Positions 8,560-16,436 of a stretch of DNA of 64,000 bases are shown here, piece after piece. Source of the stretch: Microbulbifer flavimaris. GTDB taxonomy: Bacteria > Pseudomonadota > Gammaproteobacteria > Pseudomonadales > Cellvibrionaceae. Under the pieces are notes generated by a model that worked only from the letters and a program-made list of their open reading frames with translations, was not told where the DNA came from and did no database searches. Location of the stretch: contig NZ_LRFG02000002.1 in NCBI RefSeq assembly GCF_001641755.2, positions 496,001-560,000 of the forward strand, read 5' to 3'. A program made the translations under genes and the position numbers. The stretch's first letter is position 1. The number at the start of each line of letters is the position of its first letter.

Positions 8560-9945
8560 TTATAAGACGGGCTCAAACACGGCAATGGATTCAACGTGCG
8601 CCGTATGGGGGAACATATCCATCACTCCCGCCCGCTGCAGGTGATACCCCAACCGCGCCAGTTCACCGGCATCCCGCGCCAACGTGGAGGGATTACACGA
8701 CACATAGACGATGCGCTGCGGCTGCAGGCGGGCCAGCTGGGGCAGTACCTCCACAGCCCCGGCACGGGGCGGATCCAGCAGCACCTTGTGAAATCCACCG
8801 CTCGCCCAACCGTGGCCGCGCATATCCGCGGTCAGGTCAGCGGTGACGAACTGCGCGTTGTCGATATCATTGGCGGCGGCATTTTCCTCTGCTCGCGCAG
8901 TGAGGGCTCCCTCCCCCTCCACGCCGATGACCTGCCCGGCGTGCCGGGCCAGGGGCAGGGTGAAATTGCCAAGCCCACAAAACAAGTCCAGCACTCTCTC
9001 CCCGGGCCGGGGATCCAGCAGCGCCACCGCACGCGCCACCATCTGCCGGTTGATTTCAAAATTGACCTGGACGAAGTCCAGCGGGTGGAAACCCAGCGTC
9101 AAATCGAACTCGGGCAGGCTGTAACTGAGTCGCTCGGCACCCCCCTCGGGCCAGACCCGGTGCGCACTGGCAGCCTCTCCGGGCTGCAGGTAGAGGTGCA
9201 ATCCGCTATCGACGGCGAACTGACACCAGCGCCGGCGGTCGGCTTCCGATAGCGGCCGTGTATGGCGCAAAACCAGTGCTGCGGCATCCTCGCCCACCGC
9301 CACTTCCAGATGGGTAAAGTGCGCACGGCCCTCGCTGCCGGCAACCAGCTGGCGGAGTTCCGGTATGCGCTCAGCCACTGTCGGATGCAGCACATGGCAC
9401 TCGCGAATATCCACCAGCTCGTTGGAGCGCTTGGCACGGAAACCAAAGACCGGACTCGACTTGCTCTCGCCGCGCCCTTTCGCTGGTCGCTGCACGCGAA
9501 GGCCGATTCGCGCCTTGCGGCGATAGCCAAAACTTGCCCCGGTCAGCGGCGGCAGCAACTCCGGTACCGCTACCTCGCCGATGCGGGACAACTGGTCGAG
9601 CAATATGCGCTCTTTCTCGGCAATCTGCGCCGCGGGCTGCAGGTGTTGCAGGGAGCAGCCGCCACAGGCGTCAATATGCGCGCAGCGCGGCGCACAGCGA
9701 TTGTCGGCCGGCTCGAGCACCTCGAGCAGTTGACCCTCGTCGAAGCGTGCGCGGCGATCAGTGTAGCGAAAGCGCACCCGCTCACCGGGCAGTGCATTAT
9801 CGATAAAGACGGGCTTGCCCTCGATCCGGGCGACACCGCGCAGGTCGTGGCTGAAGTTGAGGATTTCCGCCTCGACAGGCTTCGCCGGCAGCTGCCGTTT
9901 CGCCGTTTGCCGGGACGGTTTGAAGAATCTGGGTTTATTGGCCAT
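8560..9945 (-). CDS. rlmD: 23S rRNA (uracil-1939-C5)-methyltransferase
   Basis: 461-residue RlmD/RumA. An N-terminal TRAM domain (about 22-80) is followed by the [4Fe-4S] cluster cysteines C84, C88, C94 and C97 (CAPRCAHIDACGGC). The SAM site is VLDLFCGLGNFTLPLA, and the catalytic cysteine lies in VYVSCNPSTLARD near the end. The enzyme methylates U1939 of 23S rRNA. Length and motif order match E. coli RlmD (433 aa). It lies about 70 bases downstream of the YgjP-like gene in the same direction. Confidence 0.95.
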   Translation of the reverse strand: MANKPRFFKPSRQTAKRQLPAKPVEAEILNFSHDLRGVARIEGKPVFIDNALPGERVRFRYTDRRARFDEGQLLEVLEPADNRCAPRCAHIDACGGCSLQHLQPAAQIAEKERILLDQLSRIGEVAVPELLPPLTGASFGYRRKARIGLRVQRPAKGRGESKSSPVFGFRAKRSNELVDIRECHVLHPTVAERIPELRQLVAGSEGRAHFTHLEVAVGEDAAALVLRHTRPLSEADRRRWCQFAVDSGLHLYLQPGEAASAHRVWPEGGAERLSYSLPEFDLTLGFHPLDFVQVNFEINRQMVARAVALLDPRPGERVLDLFCGLGNFTLPLARHAGQVIGVEGEGALTARAEENAAANDIDNAQFVTADLTADMRGHGWASGGFHKVLLDPPRAGAVEVLPQLARLQPQRIVYVSCNPSTLARDAGELARLGYHLQRAGVMDMFPHTAHVESIAVFEPVL

Positions 9946-10013
9946 CGATGTTTTCGATCATAGCGGGCCAGGGGTGGGCCCGGTTGTGGGAGAGAGCGGA
10001 TTCACGGGAGGCG

Positions 10014-10721
10014 TCAGAGCACCAACTGGTGCCCGTTCTCCCGCAACCAGCGGCGCAGCGTTTTGTAGTCGGGGCAGAACTCCTCCACCAGCTGCCAGAA
10101 GGCGCGGCTGTGATTGTGATGGCGCATATGACAGACCTCGTGTGCCACCAGGTAATCCACCACCTGCTCCGGCGCCAGGCACACCAGCCAGTTGTACTGC
10201 AGCTCACCGCGCACAGTGCAGTGCCCCCACTTGCTGCGGGTGCGCCGTACCCGCACGGCCGCCGGCCGCAATCCGAGGTGGGCGGCCAGGTTCTCCGACT
10301 TCCGCGTCAACAGGGCCAGCGCCTCGCGCTGGTAGAGTCGCTGCACTGCCGCCTGCAGTCGCGCGGGCTCCGGTGCTTTTTCACGAGTGAAGACGCGGAT
10401 ACGATCCCCGTCGATCACAGCCTCAGCGGATCGCTCGGCCCGTCGCAGCGGCAGCTGCCGCCCCAGCCACGGAAATTCCTCCCCCCAACGATAGCTGTAC
10501 TCCGGCACCTCGGCGGCCCGCTGTCGGGATCGCAACATCTGTGCCCGCACCCACTGCGCGTTCTCCTGCAGAAAACGGTGCCCGTATACCTCGGCGCAGC
10601 GCTGGGGAATGCGCACCTCGACACCATTGCGCGCCATGACCAGCCCCACACGTTTGCGCCGGGGCGAGCGTACCAGGGTGTAGGGAATATCCTCGTAGAC
10701 GAAATCGGTCGCGCTCCCCAT
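10014..10721 (-). CDS. YgjP-type zinc metallopeptidase (DUF45/WLM-like)
   Basis: 235-residue soluble protein. The zinc motif HEVCHMRHHNHS fits HExxH with a further downstream His, as in the DUF45/YgjP group distantly related to SprT and M48 peptidases. It is preceded by RSKWGHCTVRGELQYNWLV, the usual family signature. The start is the ATG at 10721, which shares its A with the TGA of the upstream thioesterase gene (TGATG). That implies translational coupling, and the frame further upstream only overlaps that gene. Substrate unknown. Confidence 0.85.
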   Translation of the reverse strand: MGSATDFVYEDIPYTLVRSPRRKRVGLVMARNGVEVRIPQRCAEVYGHRFLQENAQWVRAQMLRSRQRAAEVPEYSYRWGEEFPWLGRQLPLRRAERSAEAVIDGDRIRVFTREKAPEPARLQAAVQRLYQREALALLTRKSENLAAHLGLRPAAVRVRRTRSKWGHCTVRGELQYNWLVCLAPEQVVDYLVAHEVCHMRHHNHSRAFWQLVEEFCPDYKTLRRWLRENGHQLVL

Positions 10722-11146
10722 CAGCCGTGAGCAACCACCGCCATGGTGAGCCGGGAGATGCAGCTGAGCTTGCCGTTCGGTGCAGTGATGCGAATCTCCC
10801 ACACCTGGCTGGTGCGGCCCAGGTGCACCGCGCGCGCAACGCCGGTCACCTCCCCGTCCGCCACCGGGCGCAGGTGGTTGGCGTTGATCTCCTGGCCAAC
10901 GCAGTAATATCTGGAACCATCGACCACCAGGTTGGCGGCAATGGAACCCAGAGTCTCCGCCAGCACGACGCTGGCACCGCCGTGGAGGATACCGAATGGC
11001 TGACGGGTGCGGGCGTCCACCGGCAGGGTACCCGCCAGGTAGTCGTCCCCCACGTCGGTGAGTCGCATATCCAGATGACCGGGCATACAGCCGGTAATAC
11101 TTTCATTCAGCTGTTCCAGCGTGGGCTGGACGTGCCAGATACTCAT
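10721..11146 (-). CDS. hotdog-fold acyl-CoA thioesterase (MenI/PaaI type)
   Basis: 141-residue hotdog protein with the active-site segment FGILHGGASVVLAETLGS, in which Glu is the usual catalytic acid, and the strand-rich C-terminal half (VGQEINANHLRPVADGEVTG). It resembles E. coli YdiI/MenI, which hydrolyses 1,4-dihydroxy-2-naphthoyl-CoA, but the same fold serves many aryl- and acyl-CoAs, so the substrate is open. Its stop codon overlaps the start of the YgjP-like gene. Confidence 0.85.
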   Translation of the reverse strand: MSIWHVQPTLEQLNESITGCMPGHLDMRLTDVGDDYLAGTLPVDARTRQPFGILHGGASVVLAETLGSIAANLVVDGSRYYCVGQEINANHLRPVADGEVTGVARAVHLGRTSQVWEIRITAPNGKLSCISRLTMAVVAHG

Positions 11147-11184
11147 GGGATGCTCCCCTCAATATGTGTGCGGCAGAGCCGCAC

Positions 11185-11772
11185 TCAGAAAAACAGACCG
11201 AAGCCGGTGCCGCCGAAGCGGAGCAGTTCCAGGTCGAGCAAGCGCAGCTCACGGGCGACGGCGCGTCGCTGCAGGCGTAGCTCCTGCAGGCGGGACTCGT
11301 TTTCTTCTGCGCGAATTGCCGCCTGCAAAGCCCCCAGCTCGTATTCCAGGTAATCCTGGCGTTCCTGCAGTTGCCGGTATCGTTCTTCGACCTGGAAATG
11401 GGCGAGCCCTCGCTGGTACTCGCCCATAAACAGGTCGGCGGTCGGACCGGTGCAGACGCCCTCGTAGTTGTGGCCGCGACGACCGAGGTAGTAGCCATTT
11501 TCCGGCGTACAGAACTGCTCGACCCCTATTTCGTGTCCGCGCAGCCAGGCCTCGCTGTCTGCGCGCACGCCATGCTGCTGGCATTCCTGGGCGATTTCGT
11601 AGATGAGCGCCTGGCTGCGACCACGGGCGCCGTCCTGCAGTCCCCGCTCGTACCAGAGACCCGCATGGCACTGGTCCTCGGAAATTACCGCGCAGCCGCC
11701 GTTGAACAGCAGCGCCATCGCCGCCAGGAGCCACGGCAGCCTGCGTTCGAGCGACTTCAGCGCGGCGCTCAC
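11185..11772 (-). CDS. DUF2799 putative lipoprotein
   Basis: 195-residue exported protein. A hydrophobic N-terminus ends in ALLFNGGC (about residue 22), a weak lipobox. The mature part has DUF2799 features: CHAGLWYERGLQDGARGR, YEIAQECQQHGV, GHEIGVEQFC and YEGVCTG. The C-terminal half is a long charged helix (about 130-185) likely to form a coiled coil. I chose the GTG at 11772: it follows the GGGTGA that ends the MBL gene (stop at 11777), whereas a longer frame would overlap that gene by about 100 bases. Function unknown. Confidence 0.75.
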   Translation of the reverse strand: MSAALKSLERRLPWLLAAMALLFNGGCAVISEDQCHAGLWYERGLQDGARGRSQALIYEIAQECQQHGVRADSEAWLRGHEIGVEQFCTPENGYYLGRRGHNYEGVCTGPTADLFMGEYQRGLAHFQVEERYRQLQERQDYLEYELGALQAAIRAEENESRLQELRLQRRAVARELRLLDLELLRFGGTGFGLFF

Positions 11773-11776
11773 GGCT

Positions 11777-12427
11777 TCACCCGAAGCGCTTGTCGGCCAC
11801 AAACGGATTGGTCTGCCGCTCCTGTCCGAAAGTGGACATGGGGCCGTGGCCGGGAATGAAACGCACTTCATCCCCCAGCGGCCAGAGCCTTTCAGTAATG
11901 GAACGGATCAGGGTGTCGTGATCGCCCCTGGGGAAATCGGTGCGACCAATGGAGCCGGCAAACAGCACATCCCCTACCAGGGCCAGATTGCTCGGGCGGT
12001 GGAAAAAGATTACGTGACCGGGCGTGTGGCCGGGGCAGTGATGGACCTCCAGGGTCTCATCGCCCACGGTGACGGAATCGCCCTGCTCCAGCCAGCGATC
12101 CGGGGTGAAGGTTTCGACCGCCGGGAAACCGAACATCTGCGCCTGCATGGGCAGCTGCTCGATCCAGAAGGCGTCTTCCCGGTGCGGCCCCTCCACCGGC
12201 AACTGCTGCCGGGCTACCAGTGCCGCGGTGCCGCCGACGTGATCCAGGTGGCCGTGGGTCAGCAGGATTTTCTCCAGCTTCAGGCCCCGCTCTTCCACCG
12301 CGGCCAGGATGCGCTCCAGGTCACCGCCGGGATCCACCACCGCCGCCCGCTTGCTCTGGTCGCACCACAGGAGCGTGCAGTTCTGCTGAAAGGGAGTGAC
12401 CGGTACGGTGTGAAATTGCAGTGCCAT
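11777..12427 (-). CDS. metallo-beta-lactamase-fold hydrolase (glyoxalase II-like, YcbL type)
   Basis: 216-residue MBL-fold protein with THGHLDHVGG as the dinuclear metal motif, HCPGHTPGHVIF, ALVGDVLFAGSIGRTD and a final IPGHGPMSTFGQE. This is the order in short type II glyoxalases such as YcbL, which lack the C-terminal helical domain of GloB. Likely substrates are S-lactoylglutathione or related thioesters, but this is inferred from family only. It is followed four bases later by the DUF2799 gene. Confidence 0.88.
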   Translation of the reverse strand: MALQFHTVPVTPFQQNCTLLWCDQSKRAAVVDPGGDLERILAAVEERGLKLEKILLTHGHLDHVGGTAALVARQQLPVEGPHREDAFWIEQLPMQAQMFGFPAVETFTPDRWLEQGDSVTVGDETLEVHHCPGHTPGHVIFFHRPSNLALVGDVLFAGSIGRTDFPRGDHDTLIRSITERLWPLGDEVRFIPGHGPMSTFGQERQTNPFVADKRFG

Positions 12428-12459
12428 GAAAAATCCGCTGCCAGAAAGTTTGGGCGGGA

Positions 12460-13353
12460 TTATACCGTGGCAGCGGCCCGAGTTCGCGTCGGCACCCTGA
12501 CCCGGCGTCGCGCCTGCTTTTCCAGCACTTCGCGCACATCCGCCAGCAGCTTCTCGTGCACTCGCGGCGAACTCCAGTACTCGCCGTGCGCGCCCAGCTG
12601 CGGCCCCCAGTTGGCCGAGCGCCAGTCCGTCAGCGGGACCGTTTCATAATCGCGGTAGACTGCCTGGTTGTAGGACGGGCTGAGGGGCTTCAGTGGCCAG
12701 CCGAACAGGTCATCGGGATGGTAAAAGTTCTTCCACTGGAATCGATAGCCGCGGGTCTCGGTGATCACTGCCTGGATCTGGTCCCGGGGCAGGTCAGCGC
12801 ACCAGAGCGGGTTGGTGGGACCGAGGGTATACCAGTAACTGAGGGTTTTCAGGCGCAGGAACAAATCTTTCGCCGAGCCCTTGTGAACACCGCGAGGCCC
12901 GCCATCGCGCCAGATACCGTGGTTGACCGATGGGCGCTGGGCATCCCAGAGGTAGTTCGACAGGCTCACGCAGCTGACCGAATGGCTGATCAGGACCACC
13001 GGGGTGTTTTCCCCGGCAGACTTGGCCGCCTGCTCCAGGGTGCGGTAGATCGCCTCCTGGCTCTTCTCGTAGTTACCGCCATGCTGCTGGATATCGGTGA
13101 GCTGTGCTGAAGTCTCGGCCATGCCGTACAGCATGAACTTGCGAGCGCGCAGGAATTCCATATCGCGCTTCTGCATGCCCTCAAAGACCCGCTCGATATT
13201 GGGCTGCAGGTGCTCCTGGCTAACCAGTGTGTCGCAATAGACCCGCGACCAGTCTTCGCCGAGCCCGTCGCGAAGCGCACTGAAAACCGGCTCGGCAAAG
13301 TCGCTGTCCACCGCGCCCATGCCCGGCGCCGCCAGAATGATGATGTCCGCCAT
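12460..13353 (-). CDS. unrecognised protein with alpha/beta-hydrolase-like features
   Basis: 297-residue protein of no family I can name. It begins MADIIILAAPGMGAVDSDFA, a beta strand followed by a Gly-rich turn. A central segment, TPVVLISHSVSCVSLSNYLW, looks like a nucleophile elbow (SHSVS in the place of GxSxG). A conserved-looking aromatic block follows (WYTLGPTNPLWCADLP, YRFQWKNFYHPDDLFGWPL, GEYWSSPRVHEKLL), and the C-terminal ~20 residues are rich in Arg. No signal peptide. The ATG at 13353 was preferred over the longer frame because GGGGCGG precedes it. Divergent from malT, 33 bases upstream of the MBL gene. Confidence 0.6.
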   Translation of the reverse strand: MADIIILAAPGMGAVDSDFAEPVFSALRDGLGEDWSRVYCDTLVSQEHLQPNIERVFEGMQKRDMEFLRARKFMLYGMAETSAQLTDIQQHGGNYEKSQEAIYRTLEQAAKSAGENTPVVLISHSVSCVSLSNYLWDAQRPSVNHGIWRDGGPRGVHKGSAKDLFLRLKTLSYWYTLGPTNPLWCADLPRDQIQAVITETRGYRFQWKNFYHPDDLFGWPLKPLSPSYNQAVYRDYETVPLTDWRSANWGPQLGAHGEYWSSPRVHEKLLADVREVLEKQARRRVRVPTRTRAAATV

Positions 13354-13530
13354 GATCCGCCCCTGATTCTTGTTCTGTTGCAACGCTCCGCTCCACCTTA
13401 GGAAAAATCCGGGGGCACTGCGTCATCTTATATTTAGTGGGCACCGCTGATTCGGTCAAAAGTACCATTTGCCCCGCGCTTTGCAAAGAAAGGTACTTCT
13501 ACGCCGGCCAGCAGGGGGAGGCCGAAGTTC

Positions 13531-13560
13531 TGTCACCGTGGCAGAGTTATGGTGCATAAT
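13531..13560 (+). promoter_or_regulatory. candidate malT promoter
   Basis: CATAAT at 13555-13560 is a good -10 match. TGTCAC at 13531-13536, 18 bases upstream, is a weak -35. It lies about 48 bases ahead of the malT ATG. No MalT-like box is evident here. Confidence 0.35.
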
Positions 13561-13607
13561 CACGTCTGTACAAAAATCAATCATCAAAGACGGCCCTGCA
13601 CTCAGCG

Positions 13608-16334
13608 ATGCTATTGACCTCTAAATACAGCCTGCCGGACTGCCCCGAACACACGCTCGCGCGGCCGCGACTGCTCAGCCTGCTGGAGGAGAGCTCCAGC
13701 GAGCAGCTGCTGCTGGTCACCGCCCCCGCCGGATACGGCAAAACGACCCTGGTCTCCTCCTGGGCAGCGGCACAGGACACGCCAGTGGCCTGGTATTCGC
13801 TCGACAGCAGCGACAATGAGCCGACGCAATTCTGTCGCTACCTGGTGGAGTGTGTACACCGCGCCACTGGTAACGGCACCCCCGAGACCCACGCCCTGCT
13901 GGCAGCCCAGCAGCGCCCGGACCCGGCGCTGGTCATCAGCCAGATGCTGTCGGAGTTGCGCGGGCTGCCCAGCGAACTGCGCATTGTCCTCGACGACTAC
14001 CACCAGATCGACAACGAGGCGGTGCACCACGCGACCCGCTTCCTGCTGCGCCATGCACCGGCCGGCATTGGTATCGTACTCACCAGCCGCAGCCAGCCAC
14101 CTCTGGGTCTGGCTTCCCTGCGGGTACAGGGCCGCCTGCTGGAACTGGGCAGCGAGCAACTGGCATTGAACAGCGACGAGATCGCCCAACTCCTCAACCA
14201 GCGACTGCCCTTCGCCCTCGACAGCGACCGCGTGCAGCAACTGCACCAGCTGAGTGAGGGCTGGCCGCCGGCCGTGCAACTGTTCGCCCTGTCCGTGCGC
14301 GACCGCGAGGAAGTAGATCGCTATCTGGGAGAACTGGAACAGGGGCACAGCCACATTCTCGACTACCTGGCGGAAGAGGTGCTTGAGCGCCTGGAGCCGG
14401 ACCTGCGCGAGCTGCTGGCCTGCACGTCGATCCTGACCCGCGTGAACGCGCGCCTGGCGGAGCAGCTGACCGGCCTGGAGGACGGCCAGCAACTGCTGGA
14501 ACAGGTGGCCCGGCGCGGCCTGTTCCTGCAGGCACAGGATTCCAGCCGCCAGTGGTTCCGCTACCACCCGGTTTTCGCCCGCTTCCTGCAGCGCCAGCTG
14601 ACCGACAAACAGCGCCGCTATGCGCTGCACCGCATCGCCAGTGACACCTGGCAGAGCCTCGACCAGCCGCTGGAAGCCCTGCGGCATATCCTCGCTGCCG
14701 AGGATGGCGAAGGCCTGCAAAAACTGCTGACCACCCACGGCGAGCAGCTGCTGCGCGAGGGCCAGACCCGGGTACTCAACGACTGCCTGGACTGGCTCGG
14801 CCGCGAGACCCTGAAGCGCAATGCCCGCTTTACCCTGCTGGCCGCCAAGATGGCCCGGGACAGCTTCGATTACGACCGCTGCAAGAAATACCTGTCCGCC
14901 GCGGAGAGCTGGCTGCAGCGGGAGGACCCGGCACAGTGGAGCGAATTCGAGGGGGCGTTTGCCACCATGCGCGCCCAGACCGCCGTCGCCCGCGGTCGCA
15001 CCCTGGTCGCCAAGGAATATGCCGAGGAGGCCCTGGAGCTGCTGGGCCCGGACCAGCAGGGCGAACGCATCGCTGCCCTGCTGGTGACCGGCGAAACCAG
15101 TTTCTGCCTCGGCGAGCTGGAGGAAGGCTGCAACTATATGCGCGAGGTGGAAGCGCTGGCTATGTCCGAGCAGGATTTCCCCAGCGCTGCCTGGGCCATC
15201 TGCCAGCAGACGGAAATTTCTATCGCCCAGGGGCTGCTGAAGAAAGCGGCCGGCCTGCGCGAGCGCGCCGCCAAGCTGGTGGAAGAGCAACACCTCACCG
15301 GCCTGCCCATCTCCGAATTTATCTGCCGCCTGCGCGGCCAGCTGGCCTGGGAGCAGGGCGACCTGGACGAAGCGGCCGCCGCCGCCCGCCATGGCATGCA
15401 GATCAATCGCAAGGTGGGTGAGCGCTGGCTGCTGCCGGAGTACACCCTGCTGCTCAAGGTGGCGCAGGCCCGCGGCGAGCGTGAGGAGTCCCTGGAGTGG
15501 CTGGCCCGTATCGACAATCTGCTGAGCGGTGAGCAGTACCACCGCGACTGGGTCGCCAACGCTGACTCGGCACGTATTCGCGTATGGCGCGCCCTGGGCG
15601 ACCAGAAATCCATCGCCGCCTGGCAGGAACAGGCACAGCCGGTGGCAGATCGCCCCAGCAACCATTTCGAGCAGTGCCACGGCCGCAACCACGTGCGTGC
15701 ACTGATCGAGCTGACCCGCTGGTCCGACGCCAACCGCCTGATTACCCGCCTGCAGCAGGTGGCCCGCGAATGCGGCCTGGTGACCGACTGCCTGCGCAAC
15801 CTGGTACTGGAGGCCCACCTGCTGTGGTTGCGCCAGCAGCGCGAGAGTGCCGTGCAGGCCATTCGGGAGGCGCTGAGCATCGCCGTCGAGCGCGACTTCA
15901 CTGCCAGCTTCCTGCAGTTGGGCAAGCCCCTGATCGTGATTCTGAAGGCGGTCCTGGAGGAGGAGCTCACCGATGCCGAACGGGACAAGGCCCAGGAACT
16001 GATCCGGCTGGCCCAGTCACAACCGGAGCTGGACGGCGGCATCCGCATCGAACTGGACGAGACCATCATTCGCGAGATCCTCGACAGTGACGCGGTGCCG
16101 GACTTCCTGCGCCACTCCCCCCTGACGCCGCGGGAATGGCAGGTGCTGAATGCGATCCATTCCGGGCTCTCCAACGAGCGCATCGCCCGGCACTTCAAGG
16201 TGGCCCCCAGCACCATCAAGACCCACATCCGCAGCCTGTACCAGAAGCTGGATGTGAAGGACCGCCAGGAGGCCATCGCCCTGGCGGAGCAGATGCTGCG
16301 CTCGGTGCAGGATCAGCCCACAGACCAATCCTGA
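13608..16334 (+). CDS. malT: MalT-type ATP-dependent LuxR-family activator of maltose genes
   Basis: 908-residue STAND regulator, close to the 901 residues of E. coli MalT and matching its N-terminus (MLLTSKYSLP against MLIPSKLSRP). The P-loop APAGYGKTT is at about 39-47, followed by a NOD-type ATPase region, a helical repeat (SUSR/TPR-like) sensor region of about 400 residues, and a C-terminal LuxR-type helix-turn-helix (LTPREWQVLNAIHSGLS then STIKTHIRSLYQKLDV). MalT oligomerises with ATP and maltotriose and activates sigma-70 promoters at GGGGA(T/G)GAGG boxes. Matching boxes occur throughout the downstream island. The ATG has no obvious ribosome site. Confidence 0.92.
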   Translation: MLLTSKYSLPDCPEHTLARPRLLSLLEESSSEQLLLVTAPAGYGKTTLVSSWAAAQDTPVAWYSLDSSDNEPTQFCRYLVECVHRATGNGTPETHALLAAQQRPDPALVISQMLSELRGLPSELRIVLDDYHQIDNEAVHHATRFLLRHAPAGIGIVLTSRSQPPLGLASLRVQGRLLELGSEQLALNSDEIAQLLNQRLPFALDSDRVQQLHQLSEGWPPAVQLFALSVRDREEVDRYLGELEQGHSHILDYLAEEVLERLEPDLRELLACTSILTRVNARLAEQLTGLEDGQQLLEQVARRGLFLQAQDSSRQWFRYHPVFARFLQRQLTDKQRRYALHRIASDTWQSLDQPLEALRHILAAEDGEGLQKLLTTHGEQLLREGQTRVLNDCLDWLGRETLKRNARFTLLAAKMARDSFDYDRCKKYLSAAESWLQREDPAQWSEFEGAFATMRAQTAVARGRTLVAKEYAEEALELLGPDQQGERIAALLVTGETSFCLGELEEGCNYMREVEALAMSEQDFPSAAWAICQQTEISIAQGLLKKAAGLRERAAKLVEEQHLTGLPISEFICRLRGQLAWEQGDLDEAAAAARHGMQINRKVGERWLLPEYTLLLKVAQARGEREESLEWLARIDNLLSGEQYHRDWVANADSARIRVWRALGDQKSIAAWQEQAQPVADRPSNHFEQCHGRNHVRALIELTRWSDANRLITRLQQVARECGLVTDCLRNLVLEAHLLWLRQQRESAVQAIREALSIAVERDFTASFLQLGKPLIVILKAVLEEELTDAERDKAQELIRLAQSQPELDGGIRIELDETIIREILDSDAVPDFLRHSPLTPREWQVLNAIHSGLSNERIARHFKVAPSTIKTHIRSLYQKLDVKDRQEAIALAEQMLRSVQDQPTDQS

Positions 16335-16342
16335 CTTTCGGC

Positions 16343-16395
16343 GACCCTCCCCCCCTGTCAGGGATGAGGCGCCGGGTCGCCGGCGCCTGCATACT
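16343..16395 (+). promoter_or_regulatory. MalT-box promoter of the GH13_23 gene
   Basis: AGGGATGAGG at 16360-16369 matches nine of ten positions of the MalT box. Exactly 20 bases later stands CATACT (16390-16395), a 4/6 match to the -10 consensus. A weaker inverted box (GACCCTCCCC, 16343-16352) lies upstream, giving an inverted pair. Confidence 0.65.
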
Positions 16396-16436
16396 CCACC
16401 CTATCCTAATGAACGACAATCCTACGGGCTGTAGTT

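Noticed and set aside
13611..15818. Long minus-strand open frame opposite malT
   Set aside because: Antisense frame kept open by GC-rich third positions of a real gene; translation is Leu/Gln/Ala-rich without family features.
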